A stretch of 64,000 bases of DNA from Fallopia convolvulus (lineage: Eukaryota > Streptophyta > Magnoliopsida > Caryophyllales > Polygonaceae): NCBI GenBank assembly GCA_964016875.1, contig OZ024724.1:50904438-50968437 (forward strand), in the 5' to 3' direction. Numbering within the stretch: position 1 is the first letter of the stretch; each line of letters begins with the position of its first letter. The notes under the pieces are model-generated. The model did not search any database, was not told the DNA's origin, and saw only the letters and a program-made list of their open reading frames with translations. Below are positions 21,661 to 32,183 of this stretch, piece after piece. The position numbers and the translations under genes are program-made.

Positions 21661-22654
21661 CTGATCGTATTAAGGTATTAGATCTAAATTTATCATGACT
21701 TAGGGTTTAATTGACAAATTTTGATCAATCGTATAGTTTTTTTTAAGTCCGATCGAAATTTGTCGGCTATAAGCTATTTGAATTAGGGTTGTTCATCGGT
21801 TCAAAACCGAACCGAAAAACCGAACCGAACCGAAAACCGAATTTCGGATTTTTGGTGAACCGAAAACCGAACCGAACATATTTGATTCGGTTCGATTTTT
21901 CGGTTCTAGTTCGGTTTTGAACCCGAAAAAACCGAAATCACATCCTGAAGATAGGCTTTGAAAAAAATACTCACTTAACCCTATATTTCATCCTTGGTTT
22001 GGTACAGAAAGCGAAAGTACCATCATCAATTCAAGGGCAAAGGAGTCAATTTCAATAGCTAACATTAATTGATTCACATCATCAATTCATCATCATCATT
22101 GCCGACAAAGTGTGAGAAATTGAGACCCATTATTCTTATAAAAAAAATTAAGCAATCTATTACTACAATTCTCAATTACATACATCGATCTAGATCTAAT
22201 TAACCACAAAGATCTCAGGTGCATAAACTCATGAGCCTCGTGATTGTTGGTGTCGAGGAGATTGATGACTCGAGCAGTGGATCGTGGTGGAGGCGTGGAG
22301 CAATTTTCGACGACGAGAAGGCTTAAGGCTAGTGAGGGGCGTCAACTTGGAACACCGTCATCTTTGATGATGCCGAGCCGGCCGAGGAAGTCGACGAGCG
22401 TTGGTCGCCGATCGCAACCAGGAGATGAGAGGGCGATGAAGAGGGGAATAAGAGATTTACAGAAGAGAAGTGTGGTGAGCGGATATAGATCTATGGAGGA
22501 GTTCCAAGAGAAAAATCATAAAAGGATGCAATTTAGATCTATAGAGGTGTGTCCTTAAAAGAGATGTGTTCGGTTTGGATTTAGATCTCAAAAATGGAGA
22601 ACAGGAGAAGTATGAAAAAGTTAGGGGAGGCAGCGCAAGTGTACAGGCGTTTAG

Positions 22655-22890
22655 TGTAATATCCGTATTCGTTTTAGGTCTCGTAAGTCGGAAAACGGGT
22701 TTCCTTCCCTTACTAGCAATTGGGTTTCGTGATCCGCAAGTAAACTCGTAAAAACAATTAAGTAGTGATCCGCTTTTACAACCTCCGAGTAAATAATTAT
22801 ATATTAGCTAAATCTAATATACACAAGCAAACTATGTACGAATAAATTATATCTAAACCTATCCAAATCTATTTTAAACTATCCAAATCT

Positions 22891-22941
<51 letters not shown>

Positions 22942-25214
22942 TTGTACATATTTTATTATTCTAGCTATTAAAAAAAAAGAAAAAAAAAGAGTTGATCTAG
23001 TTCGATCAACATAACCAAATCTTATCCATCTTTATATTAATTTATCTTTAAATGGTGGGGATCGTAGTATTTATACATAGCCATTCCGATTGGATCAAAA
23101 AAAAAATCTCTCCTTACGTATCCCTCAAAGAACCGCCATTGTTTCTTGGGTTCATCTCGATCGAATTTGTCGGTGGTGAGTCCGGTCCCTCTGTTCCAAT
23201 CGGGAAATTTCAGCGTCCCGATTCCTTCGTCCCATCTCTCTCTTGTTCCCTTCTCGTTAAGCAACGATACCTCCAGTGAGCAAGCGTCGTCCGCGTTCGA
23301 TTCCGGCATTACGATCCACCGTTGAGATTGGCAATCCATTCAAGGCTAGTAATCTGCGGGGCCACACTGCTCGTCGTCGGCGACGTCTATAATTCGGAAC
23401 CGTCACGCCTTCGGAGACCGGTCCCATTCGATCGCACAGAAAAAAACTGTCGTCGTTCCGCCGTCCAGGCACCGCCGTTCAGATTGCCGACACTAGGAGG
23501 TAAAGATCGACGCCCTGCTTCTTTCCCCTGTTTTTCCCCCGTCACTCTCGTTTGCAAGGGTAGGGCGAGTCGGGAATTTTGGGTTAGTAGTTTGGGGAGT
23601 ACATTACTATTGTAACCATGGAGGTCTCGGTTTTTGGTTGAAGAAGAAGGGGAAGCGGACCCCACTAAGAATAGTCAAAGGCAGAGTTTTGTCTGGTTAT
23701 AAAATTAAGGGGTGGGAGACGGATTTTTTGGGCCGTTTGGTTTTCTGCATTTCATGGTGGGTATAGGTTGTGTTATTAATTAATTGGGTTGGATAATTAG
23801 GCTTTGGACTGGGTTTTGGAACGTAACAACAGGAGGATAGCTAGTAGTTGATAGGTTAGCTTTAAATTGGATTAAAATAGTACTATAGTAGTAGTTATTG
23901 TAAGTGAATATTACGTACTGATTAGTAGGTGTATATTAGAATATTTTCATCCTTAGGAATAGTTGTTGTTATATGTTATATATATTAGTATAGTTAAAGT
24001 TCGTAGTTGGACCACGTTTTTAAATCGGGGTAGAAGAACAAGGGTTGTCAGTTCGTATGTTGTTGAGAGGTAGTAAGGGTCGAACCTAATCTTTTTGGTC
24101 ATATATTCTATTAGGAAATCGTGCACGCGCCCTTAATTTTGTCTTCTTTGAGGATCCTTCATTTCGAGGTAAGTCGTTTTTCGACTTGCTCGGTTCTTTT
24201 CTCCCTTGTTAGACTGTATATCGATATTGTAGGACGGGTTTTGGGAACTAGTCCCGAATACCTTTTAAATTGTTTTGAGCTCCTTGTGTGTTGTGTGCGT
24301 TAATGATTTTAAATGTGTTTTATCGGAAAATATTTTGGAACGTTTTCTCTGTGTTGGTACCGTTTCCAACACGACCCATCGTAGCTGGTGTTGAGGAAGA
24401 GTTGGCTACTTTGACCCGTGTGACTGGGAAAATCGTACCCCTTCAAAACGAAAATTATTATCTGTGTGTTTTTGGCAAGCGCTCCAGTGGAGGCTTAGCC
24501 AGGGGTTAGAAGGGAGATTGCAAAGTGGAGTGGGAGGGCCTGCCTCTGCACTCGGCGCGGTGATGAGCGCCTTGGAAGACGGATTGTGGACAAAGGAAGA
24601 ATTGCATTGTTGTGTGATTGTGATTGTAAATACGTATGTGACTTGTGTGACTGATATAACTAATTTAGGTATTGGCCTTTAGAGTTATGATTGCGATTGT
24701 GGATTTGTATGCTGACTTTTAGATAATTGATTTCAAACGTTCTACAATTTCCATATTCTTTCTAGCTTGGTGGATTAGACGTTGATCCTTTGGGGAACAT
24801 TTTTCAGTTCCAGGTATGAATCAGGGAGCCGTGCAGAAACCGAGGCAAGATGGCGGGCCGGAGCGGTAAAGAGCGCGTGTCATAGTGGGATTGGTTTTTA
24901 TTAGTTATTTATAATAGTTAGGATGTTGATTTTAATATTTGTTAGACGGAGTTGGTATTGTGTTTCGTTTATTATAATTTTGTTCGAATAGTGCAGTTTC
25001 ATTAGGCGTAGTGACGTATTTGAATATTTATGATTTTTGGGGATTCATGCATTATTACGTTTTCTAAGTTTTATTAAATAAAGGTTGGATGTTTTATTAT
25101 GTTTTCTCGTCGTGCCCGCGTTGTAAGGTCCTACAGTGTAGTTGTCAACCTAATTAATAGTACCTTGTAAGGTCTATTTCCTAGTAGCGTCTCGACGGAA
25201 GTCGGGGTGTTACA
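22655..25214. mobile_element. LTR-type insertion (probable solo LTR, 2560 bp) in the hAT
   Basis: Its ends are TGTAATATCC...GGGGTGTTACA, flanked by a perfect 5-bp duplication TTTAG (22650-22654 and 25215-25219). No internal coding domain or second LTR copy is seen. The ends TGTAA...TTACA and the size suggest a long solo LTR of a chromovirus (Tekay/Del) type element; this clade call is tentative. On the plus strand there is a TATTTATACAT box near 23070 and an AATAAA near 25078. Donor-like AGGTAAAG and AGGTAAGT sites occur near 23500 and 24170. No protein gene is supported here. Confidence 0.75.
22893..22939. repeat. (AT)n microsatellite
   Basis: An uninterrupted AT dinucleotide run of about 47 bp inside the 2560-bp LTR insertion. 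Confidence 0.9.
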
Positions 25215-26481
25215 TTTAGGGTTTCATTATTTCATCAGAGGATGAGAGGATGAGGATCACACTTTAGTTTTAGTATGGGCCTGTTATATGGGTAATGGGC
25301 TATTGGGTAATGGGGGTAATGGCCCATACCCATTCTAATATTTTTTTTGAAAATTAATTCGGTTAAATCGAACCGAACCGAAACCGAACCGACCGAAACC
25401 GAAAACCGAAATTCTATAAAACATAAACCGAAAACCGATCCAATTGGTTCGGATTCGGTTCGGTCCTCCTCGGTTCGGTTTTGTTCGGTTTTACTGAACC
25501 GATGAACAACCCTAATTTGAATAGATCTGTTGTGATATTCATGTTCTATTATGAGTTACTGTTCGACATTATATATATATGATCTATGGAAGAGTTCGGC
25601 ATGCATGTATATATATCATGATATATATGTTTGACTTTTTCTTTGATTTTTGTGTACGTTTTCATGCCTATCTTGAAGCTATATAAATCGGTCTTCTTTC
25701 ATTCAATTTGAATGAGTTTTCTTTGTTTGGATGAACTTTCGTACATATTATATTGTGCACGATTCAACTATGGTTGTTGAATGAATTTTGTTGTATATGG
25801 TTAAGTTATGCATGTTTTATGCTATGTTCATTTAATTGAATTTATGGTTTTATTTATTCCTGTTGTTTCGTATGTATGAACATAGCAATTTAGGTGTTCG
25901 TGCATAAATATGGAGTTCGTGCATAAATATTCGCAAATTTCATGTTATTGTATTTGGTTTCATATGTACGAATATAGGTTAGCCGAGTGCTTTTATATTA
26001 TATGATCGTACATATATTCATGTTATGTTTAATAATGTTATATCATGTATAATATTAAAGATTGATTTATACTTGGTATAATTTCAGATTTTAGATTAAG
26101 TTGATTGAAACAACATGCTGTCAAAGTAGTCTCTGTTGTGTAGATTAATTTGATTTGAAATATAAAGTTTTTGGGTATGTTCTTATTTATGCGAATATCA
26201 ATCGGCCCAAAGGAAGGTTGATGTTTGGCCAAATAATGAATACACATGTGATAATAAATATTGATAATTATAAAATTATTATCTATGTGAATAATAGTCA
26301 GTCCAAAGAAAGGCTATTGTTTGACCAGATTTGTTATCAATGTTTGATTATTGCGTTGAGAGTACCACTTACAATTAATATTTTAGTGCAAACACTAGAT
26401 GTTAAGTTGTGCTAGGTATCTTGTATGAAATTTGTATTTCTATAATTATTAATTGTATGTTTTCTTGTTCTCTGTATATAG

Positions 26482-27305
26482 TTTCGGCAAATGCAAATAA
26501 TATTTCTGCTCAAGTTAGTTCCATTCCTATGCTCAATGGGACAAACTTTAAGGTCTGGAAAGAGAATGTGGAAATCGTTCTCGGATGTATGGATTTAGAC
26601 CTTGCGCTAAGGACTGAGCAACCCGCTTTGGCTGAGGATAATTCCAGTGAAGCGAAAGTTGAAAGGTGGGATCGCTCTAACCGCATGAGTCTAATGATTA
26701 TGAAGCGCTCCATTCCGGAAGCGTTTCGGGGCTCTATTTCTGAGAGCACTAAAGCTAAGGAATCCCTTGAGGCAATTCAACAATATTTTGCCAAGAATGA
26801 GAAAGCAGAAGCAAGCAATCATTTAGCTGCTCTGATTTCTATGAGGTACAAGGGTAAAGGAAGCATAAGGGAGTACATCATGGAGATGTCAAATCTTGTT
26901 GGAAAACTAAAGGCACTAAAGTTAGAGATAAATGATGATTTACTCTTGCATTTAGTTCTTGTGTCTCTTCCTGCACAATTCAGTCAATTCAAAGTGAGTT
27001 ATAATACTCAGAAGGAGAAATGGACTCTTAATGAGCTCATCTCACAATGTGTGCAAGAAGAGAACAGGATCCAGAGAGATAAGACAGAAAGTGCTCATTA
27101 TGCATCAGGCTCTCAGAATAACAAAAAGAAGAAGGCTAAGGATACTGCAGTTAGGACACACTTGCAGAAAAAGGTGAAAAAGCAAGGTGATGAACTCACT
27201 TGTTTCTTCTGCAAGAAAGGTGGACATATGAAGAAAGATTGTCCTAAGTACGCCGCTTGGCGTGAAAAGAAGGGTAAATTCTCACTTTGGTTTGTTCTGA
27301 AGTAA
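26482..27305 (+). CDS. gag: Copia gag
   Basis: Gag structural protein of the copia element. It shows SSIPMLNGTNFKVWKENVEI at the N-terminus and a UBN2-like capsid core (EAIQQYFAKNEKAEASNHLA, MRYKGKGSIREYIMEMSNL, LHLVLVSLPAQFSQFKVSYN). A lysine-rich stretch follows, then the CCHC zinc knuckle CFFCKKGGHMKKDC. The frame is open upstream to 26409, but that extension is hydrophobic and unlike gag, so I place the exon start at 26482 after the predicted intron. A single-base loss near 27285-27300 shifts gag out of frame with pol; such elements normally make one gag-pol polyprotein. Confidence 0.88.
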
Positions 27306-30300
27306 TTTATCTTCTGTGCCTATTGACACTTGGTGGGTAGATTCTGGTGCTACTACTCACATTTGTATGTCAATGCAGGGTTGCCTGTGGAGTCGACCGC
27401 CAAATGATGCTGAAAGATTCATCTATGTGGGCAATGGCAATAAAGTTCATGTGGAAACAATAGGGCATTTTAGACTACGTCTAAAGACTGGTTGTTATTT
27501 GGATTTAATGGATACTTTTATAGCTCCGTCTTTTAAGCGGAATTTGATTTCTATTTCCTCTTTGGACAAAGGTGGTTACCGTTTTGGTTTTGGAAATGGA
27601 TTGTTTAGTATCTCTTTGAATTCAAATGTTATTGGTACTGGTACTTTGATGGATGGTCTTTATATGCTAGAAGTTGTTGCTTCCCATAATGAAATCCTGC
27701 ATATTAATTCAAAAGGTACAAAGCGTAAATTAAATGAGAATTATGCATCATTATGGCATAAGCGTTTATGTCACATCTCTAAAGAGAGAATAAAGAGGCT
27801 TGTGTCAAATGGGATTCTTGATTCCCTTGATTTAACAGACTTTGAGGTCTGTGTTGAGTGTGTTAAAGGAAAATTAACAAACACAAGGAAATTAAGTGCC
27901 AACAGAAGTACGGAGGTCTTAGAACTAATTCACACGGATATTTGTGGTCCATTCCCTATAGCTGCTTGGAATGGTCAACAATACTTTATTACGCTCATTG
28001 ATGACTACTCCAGATATGGGTACTTATATTTGATAAGTGAGAAATCAAAAGCCTTGGACGTTTTTAAGTCTTATAAAGCTGAAGTTGAGCTTCAACTTGG
28101 TAAGAAAATTAAGGGTGTCAAATTTGACCGTGGTGGAGAATACTATGGTAGATATGATGGATCAGGAGAACAACGTCCAAGACCCTTTGCTGTCTTCCTA
28201 AAGGAATGCGGAATCGTCCCACAATACACTATGCCGGGCAAACCTAGCATGAATGGTGTTGCTGAGAGACGAAACAGAACGCTTTTGGACATGGTGAGAA
28301 GTATGATTAGTCACTCTTCTTTACCTGAATCACTTTGGGGAGAGGCATTAAAGACTGCAGTATATGTCCTTAACAGAGTACCTAGCAAAGCAGTAGCTAA
28401 AACCCCATATGAAATGTGGACTGGGAAAAAGCCCAGCATAAGGCACTTACACATTTGGGGATGTCCAGCTGAGGCTAGGCCATATAAGCCTAGTGAAAAG
28501 AAATTGGACTCTAAGACAATTAGTTGCTATTTTGTGGGGTATGCAGAATGCTCCCGAGGGTTTAAGTTTTATGATCCCACTACCCGATCCTTCTTTGAGA
28601 CGGGAAATGCTAGATTTCTTGAGGATTTAGAATTTGGGGGGAAAGAATTGAGGAACGTCACTTTTGACGAAGTTGTCCCTATAGAAGAGGAATTTATTTC
28701 TCTGCCTAATGTGGTAATTGAAAATGATCAGGAAATAAATCCTGACATTCTTCAAGAACCAGTTCAAGTTTTGGACAACAATGAAGTTCCTCCCATAGAG
28801 CAAATTCAACAACCTCAAGAAGTGCAATTAAGGAGGTCTAATAGAGAGAGAAGATATGCAATTCCGGATGACTACATTGTGTATCTTGTAGAACAAGAGA
28901 ATCCTATGGGCGTGATTCCGGATGAATATTTCGCGTACCTTATGGAACAAGAAGATTCTACAGGAATTGTAGAGGATGATCCAATCAATCTTCGTGAGGC
29001 TCTTCAAAGTTCTAATTCTCTAAAATGGATCAATGCCATGAAAGATGAGATGAAATCCATGAAAGACAATGACGTTTGGGATCTTGTCGAGTTGCCAAAA
29101 GGTGTGAAACCCATTGGTTGCAAATGGATATTTAAGACCAAAAGGGATTCTAAAGGCAACATCGAAAGATATAAGGCTCGTCTAGTCGCGAAAGGATTCA
29201 CTCAGAAGGAAGGTATTGACTTTAAGGAGATCTTTTCTCCAGTCTCATCTAAGGATTCTTTTAGAACAATAATGGCACTTGTAGCTCATTTTGATTTAGA
29301 GCTGCATCAGATGGATGTAAAGACAGCGTTTCTTAATGGAGACATTGATGAAACGATTTATATGGTGCAACCAGAAAATTTTGAGTCCAAAGATTCGAAA
29401 TCTATGGTTTGCAAGTTAAAGAAATCCATCTATGGTCTTAAACAGGCTTCAAGACAATGGAATCATAAATTTCATCAAGTGATTACCTCATTTGGTTTTG
29501 AGGTAAATAAGGTTGAAGATTGTGTCTATCACAAATTCAGTGGGAGCAAATTCATTTTTCTGGTGTTATATGTCGATGACATACTTCTGGCTTGTAACGA
29601 TATAGACTTATTGCATGAAACCAAGAATTTTCTCACTAGAAAATTTGAGATGAAGGATCTTGGGGATGTCTCTTTTGTTTTAGGTATAAAGATACTACGA
29701 GATCGTTCTCAAGGTATCCTTGGGTTGTCACAAAAGAGCTATATCGAAAAGGTACTAAGCAGATTCGGTATGAAAGGATGTGCATCGACAGATACACCTA
29801 TAACTAAGGGAGACCAGTTTAGTCTCAAGCAGTGCCCCAAAACTGACCTTGAAATAAAGGAGATGCAAAAGATTCCTTATTCATCTGTGATAGGAAGTCT
29901 GATGTATGCTCAAGTTTGTACTCGTCCCGATATAGCATTTGTGGTGGGACTTTTGGGCAGATACTTAAGTAATTACCCTGGACTGGATCATTGGAAGGCA
30001 GCAAAACGGGTTATGCGGTATTTGTAGAGAACAAAGGACTTCATGCTAACTTACAGGAAATCGGACAGTTTGGAGATCATTGGATATTCTGATTCCGATT
30101 TCGCAGGATGCCCTGACAGTAGACGATCCACTTCAGGCTATGTATATGTGTTAGCTGGAGGAGCTATATCTTGGAAAAGTGTCAAACAGACGCTTGTAGC
30201 TACCTCAACCATGGCTGCAGAATTCATGGCTTGCTTTGAGGCATCCATTCATGGTGTATGGTTGCGTAATTTTGTCACCGGGCTGCGTGTGGTCAATGGT

Positions 30301-30564
30301 ATTGAAAGACCGTTGAAGTTATATTGTGACAATAAGTCAGCAGTTTTGTTCTCCAACAACAACAAAAGCTCTGTGAAGGAAAAACACATTGACATCAAGT
30401 TTTTGTCATTGAAGGAAAAAGTTCAGAATGGTCAAATTTCCATAGAACATATCAGGACGGACTCAATGCTAGCTGATCCGTTAACCAAGGGATTGCCTCC
30501 TAAGGTCTTTCATGAGCATACTGTTCATATGGGTGTTGGCATCTTTTGTAGTACCTTGGTCTAG
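27301..30564 (+). pseudogene. pol: Copia pol: protease, integrase, RT, RNase H (one stop)
   Basis: The frame is open from 27301. Protease has DSGATTHI (near 27340). The integrase zinc finger is LWHKRLCH...CVECVKGK. The DDE core is HTDICGPFP, FDRGGEYY and SMNGVAERRNRTL. RT has WIFKTKRDSKGNIERYKARL, HQMDVKTAFLNGDIDETIYM and the catalytic YVDDILLA (near 29570). RNase H has GYSDSDFAGCPDSRRSTSGY, WKSVKQTLVATSTMAAEF and KHIDIKF, and ends near 30564. The only break seen in pol is TAG at 30025-30027 (MRYL*RTKD), where relatives usually have Gln; a CAG-to-TAG change would explain it. The copia lineage is not resolved. Confidence 0.93.
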
Positions 30565-30964
30565 TGGGAGTTTCTATGGATTTTCTAAGTTAAGTTTATG
30601 CATAATATGGATGTTATGATTTTTATTCATAATGTATTTTTGAACTTATTTATGAAGTTTTGGGTTGATCTCCAAATAAAGTAGGACTAGTTGGAAATAG
30701 ACATATTTTATGGAATCACATTGCATGTAATTTCCATGCCACTCATCCATACTTCATCTATGTCATTGAATATAGTAGTACGGTGAACACGGAAGGTTTA
30801 GTTATGATATTGGTTAACGAATGCCGCCGTAATCTCATATTATTATACGAGATGGACCAGATTGATATAAAGGAGAAGTCTATAAGTTTAGCCAAGACGT
30901 GTACACATAAAGAACTTTGGGTAATATAATTGTTTTTTGGTGATATGTAGCCCAAGTGGGAGAT
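30565..30964 (+). other. Copia 3' non-coding region and PPT
   Basis: A 390-bp AT-rich stretch without a gene, ending in the polypurine tract AAGTGGGAGAT (30954-30964) next to the 3' LTR. Confidence 0.75.
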
Positions 30965-31412
30965 TGTAAGATTATTATAATCTTATTTTATGGGCTTACA
31001 TATCATATACAATTATATTACATGGCTAAATAAGTAATGGGTTTATTTTAAGTGATTCAATTAAGTAAAGAGACCCTCGGATTTCTAATAAATGGTATGG
31101 GCCCAATGGGTGGATACCGAATTTGGCCCAATAAGCTTAATGGGATCCTTTTTGGCCAAATAAATAGAGACTAGGTTATAGTCCCCAATATGCCAATTTT
31201 ATTCAGTGCCTCTTTCACGTAACTCTTCCCATCAGAGATAAGGCAAAACTCTAGATTGGCTGAGGAAGACTACGTACCTGTGGCTATCACTAGCTATCGC
31301 TTAAGATTCCGCAACAAGATCGATCGCTACCATGGATTCAGGTATGTAATCAATGTTCTTAATATCTTAATATGATCGAACCTGGCAACTAAAGAGGATT
31401 AAAATTCTAACA
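30965..31412 (+). repeat. Copia 3' LTR (448 bp)
   Basis: Matches the 5' LTR with 12 substitutions and no length change. It repeats the ATGGATTCAG|GTATGT motif (31329-31344). It ends 512 bp upstream of the GDSL start codon, so its promoter or termination signals could influence that gene. Confidence 0.93.
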
Positions 31413-31845
31413 GATATTTATACAAATGCATTGGTGTCCAAGAAATCTTATCTATCTTGGAGCCCAAGCCAAATATAAATAAGAAAAATATATAAAAATA
31501 CATAATAAGATAATTCTTTCCCCAATAATATATAATATAAAGTCACTTTTATAAAAATGTCTTTTTATCGGTGGGTTTTGATAATTGTATAAGTGTCTTA
31601 AAAGATTAGATTTCCCAACAGATACAAGCCAATCCATATTTTCCTCTGTAATTTTCATGTATGTACTTAAGAAGTAAGAACGACATTTAATTAAATAATC
31701 ATCTATCAGCACGATATATAAACATGGCTACCCGTTCCACCAAAAAAAATAAACATGGCTACCCACGATGAACAACATGCATATAATGATTAGCTAGACA
31801 TGTGCGCGCACTTCCAAAAACAAATGCAATCTCTTCTTTTACTTC

Positions 31846-31852
31846 TATAAAT
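31846..31852 (+). promoter_or_regulatory. Candidate TATA box of the GDSL gene
   Basis: TATAAAT lies 73 bp before the ATG at 31925, which would put the transcript start near 31878. A second candidate TATATAAA is at 31715-31722. Around it an imprecise duplication of AAACATGGCTACCC occurs (31721-31760). The rest of 31413-31924 is AT-rich with no gene. Confidence 0.5.
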
Positions 31853-31924
31853 TCCTTCTACGTACAAACGAGCACCTTATCTTCACCTCCTACAACTACT
31901 AAGTTGAATTTGATCATAGCGACA

Positions 31925-32183
31925 ATGACTCTCGCTTATCTAACCACTCTTCTCTTCATTCTTTTCTTCCTCTTCTTCGCCATTGTCGATGCTCAGATCA
32001 AGCTGCCAAGTAACGTGACAGTGCCAGCTGTCATAGGTTTTGGAGATTCGAACATCGATCCCGGCAACAACAACAACCTCGAAACTCTAATCAAGTGCAA
32101 TTTCCCGCCTTATGGGAAAGATTTCATGGGCGGTCGTCCCACCGGCAGATTTAGCAATGGCAAGATCCCCACCGATATTTTAG
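31925..32183 (+). CDS. GDSL lipase exon 1
   Basis: Residues 1-86 plus one base. It carries the signal peptide and block I with Ser42. The donor TTTTAG|GTACAA is at 32183/32184. Confidence 0.9.

Larger units (their letters stand above)
21784..25514. mobile_element. Non-autonomous hAT element with nested LTR
   Basis: The terminal inverted repeat TAGGGTTGTTCATCGGTTC is at the left end; its exact complement ends at 25514. It is flanked by a perfect 8-bp duplication ATTTGAAT (21776-21783 and 25515-25522), the hAT size. The subterminal regions are dense in ACCGAACCGAA/TTCGGTTCGG motifs (21800-21935 and 25360-25500). No transposase is seen. After removing the inserted 22655-25214 and one TTTAG the element is about 1.17 kb. 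A 104-codon frame at 22244-22558 is low-complexity, and I do not regard it as a real gene. Confidence 0.88.
21575..26481 (+). other. Predicted copia leader intron joining the LTR start codon to gag
   Basis: The donor ATTCAG|GTATGT is inside the 5' LTR. The acceptor TCTGTATATAG| is at 26481. The short first exon ATG GAT TCA G joins in frame to TT TCG GCA AAT, giving a start of the form MDSVSANANN ahead of the conserved gag text IPMLNGTNFKVWKE. Without the hAT insertion and its duplicated site the intron would be about 1.17 kb. The remaining leader 25523-26481 is AT-rich, with a repeated CCAAAGAAAGG/CCAAAGGAAGG segment (about 26205-26330) and no gene. Confidence 0.6.
21198..31412 (+). mobile_element. 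Ty1/copia retrotransposon with nested hAT in its leader
   Basis: Identical-length LTRs of 448 bp (21198-21645 and 30965-31412) both run TGTAAG...TAACA. The PBS follows at 21648 and the PPT AAGTGGGAGAT at 30954-30964. The flanks GGTAT (21193-21197) and GATAT (31413-31417) form a 5-bp site duplication with one mismatch. The 5' flank lies in the 9-bp duplication of the MULE, so the copia landed exactly beside it. By eye the LTRs differ at 12 positions (2.7%), roughly 1 million years at 1.3e-8. Coding order is gag, protease, integrase, RT, RNase H, which is diagnostic for copia. One frameshift and one stop are visible. Without the inserted hAT and its duplicated site the element would be about 6.5 kb. 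Confidence 0.95.

Noticed and set aside
22244..22558. A 104-codon frame inside the hAT as a gene
   Set aside because: Low-complexity Arg/Ser-rich text, no domain, and no similarity to a hAT transposase.
26409..26481. Using the ATG at 26409 as the copia gag start
   Set aside because: The added residues are hydrophobic and AT-biased, unlike gag. The LTR ATG plus splice gives a sensible N-terminus.
31802..31924. Upstream ATG at 31802 as the GDSL start
   Set aside because: It adds about 41 residues before a perfect signal peptide and lies upstream of the best TATA box.
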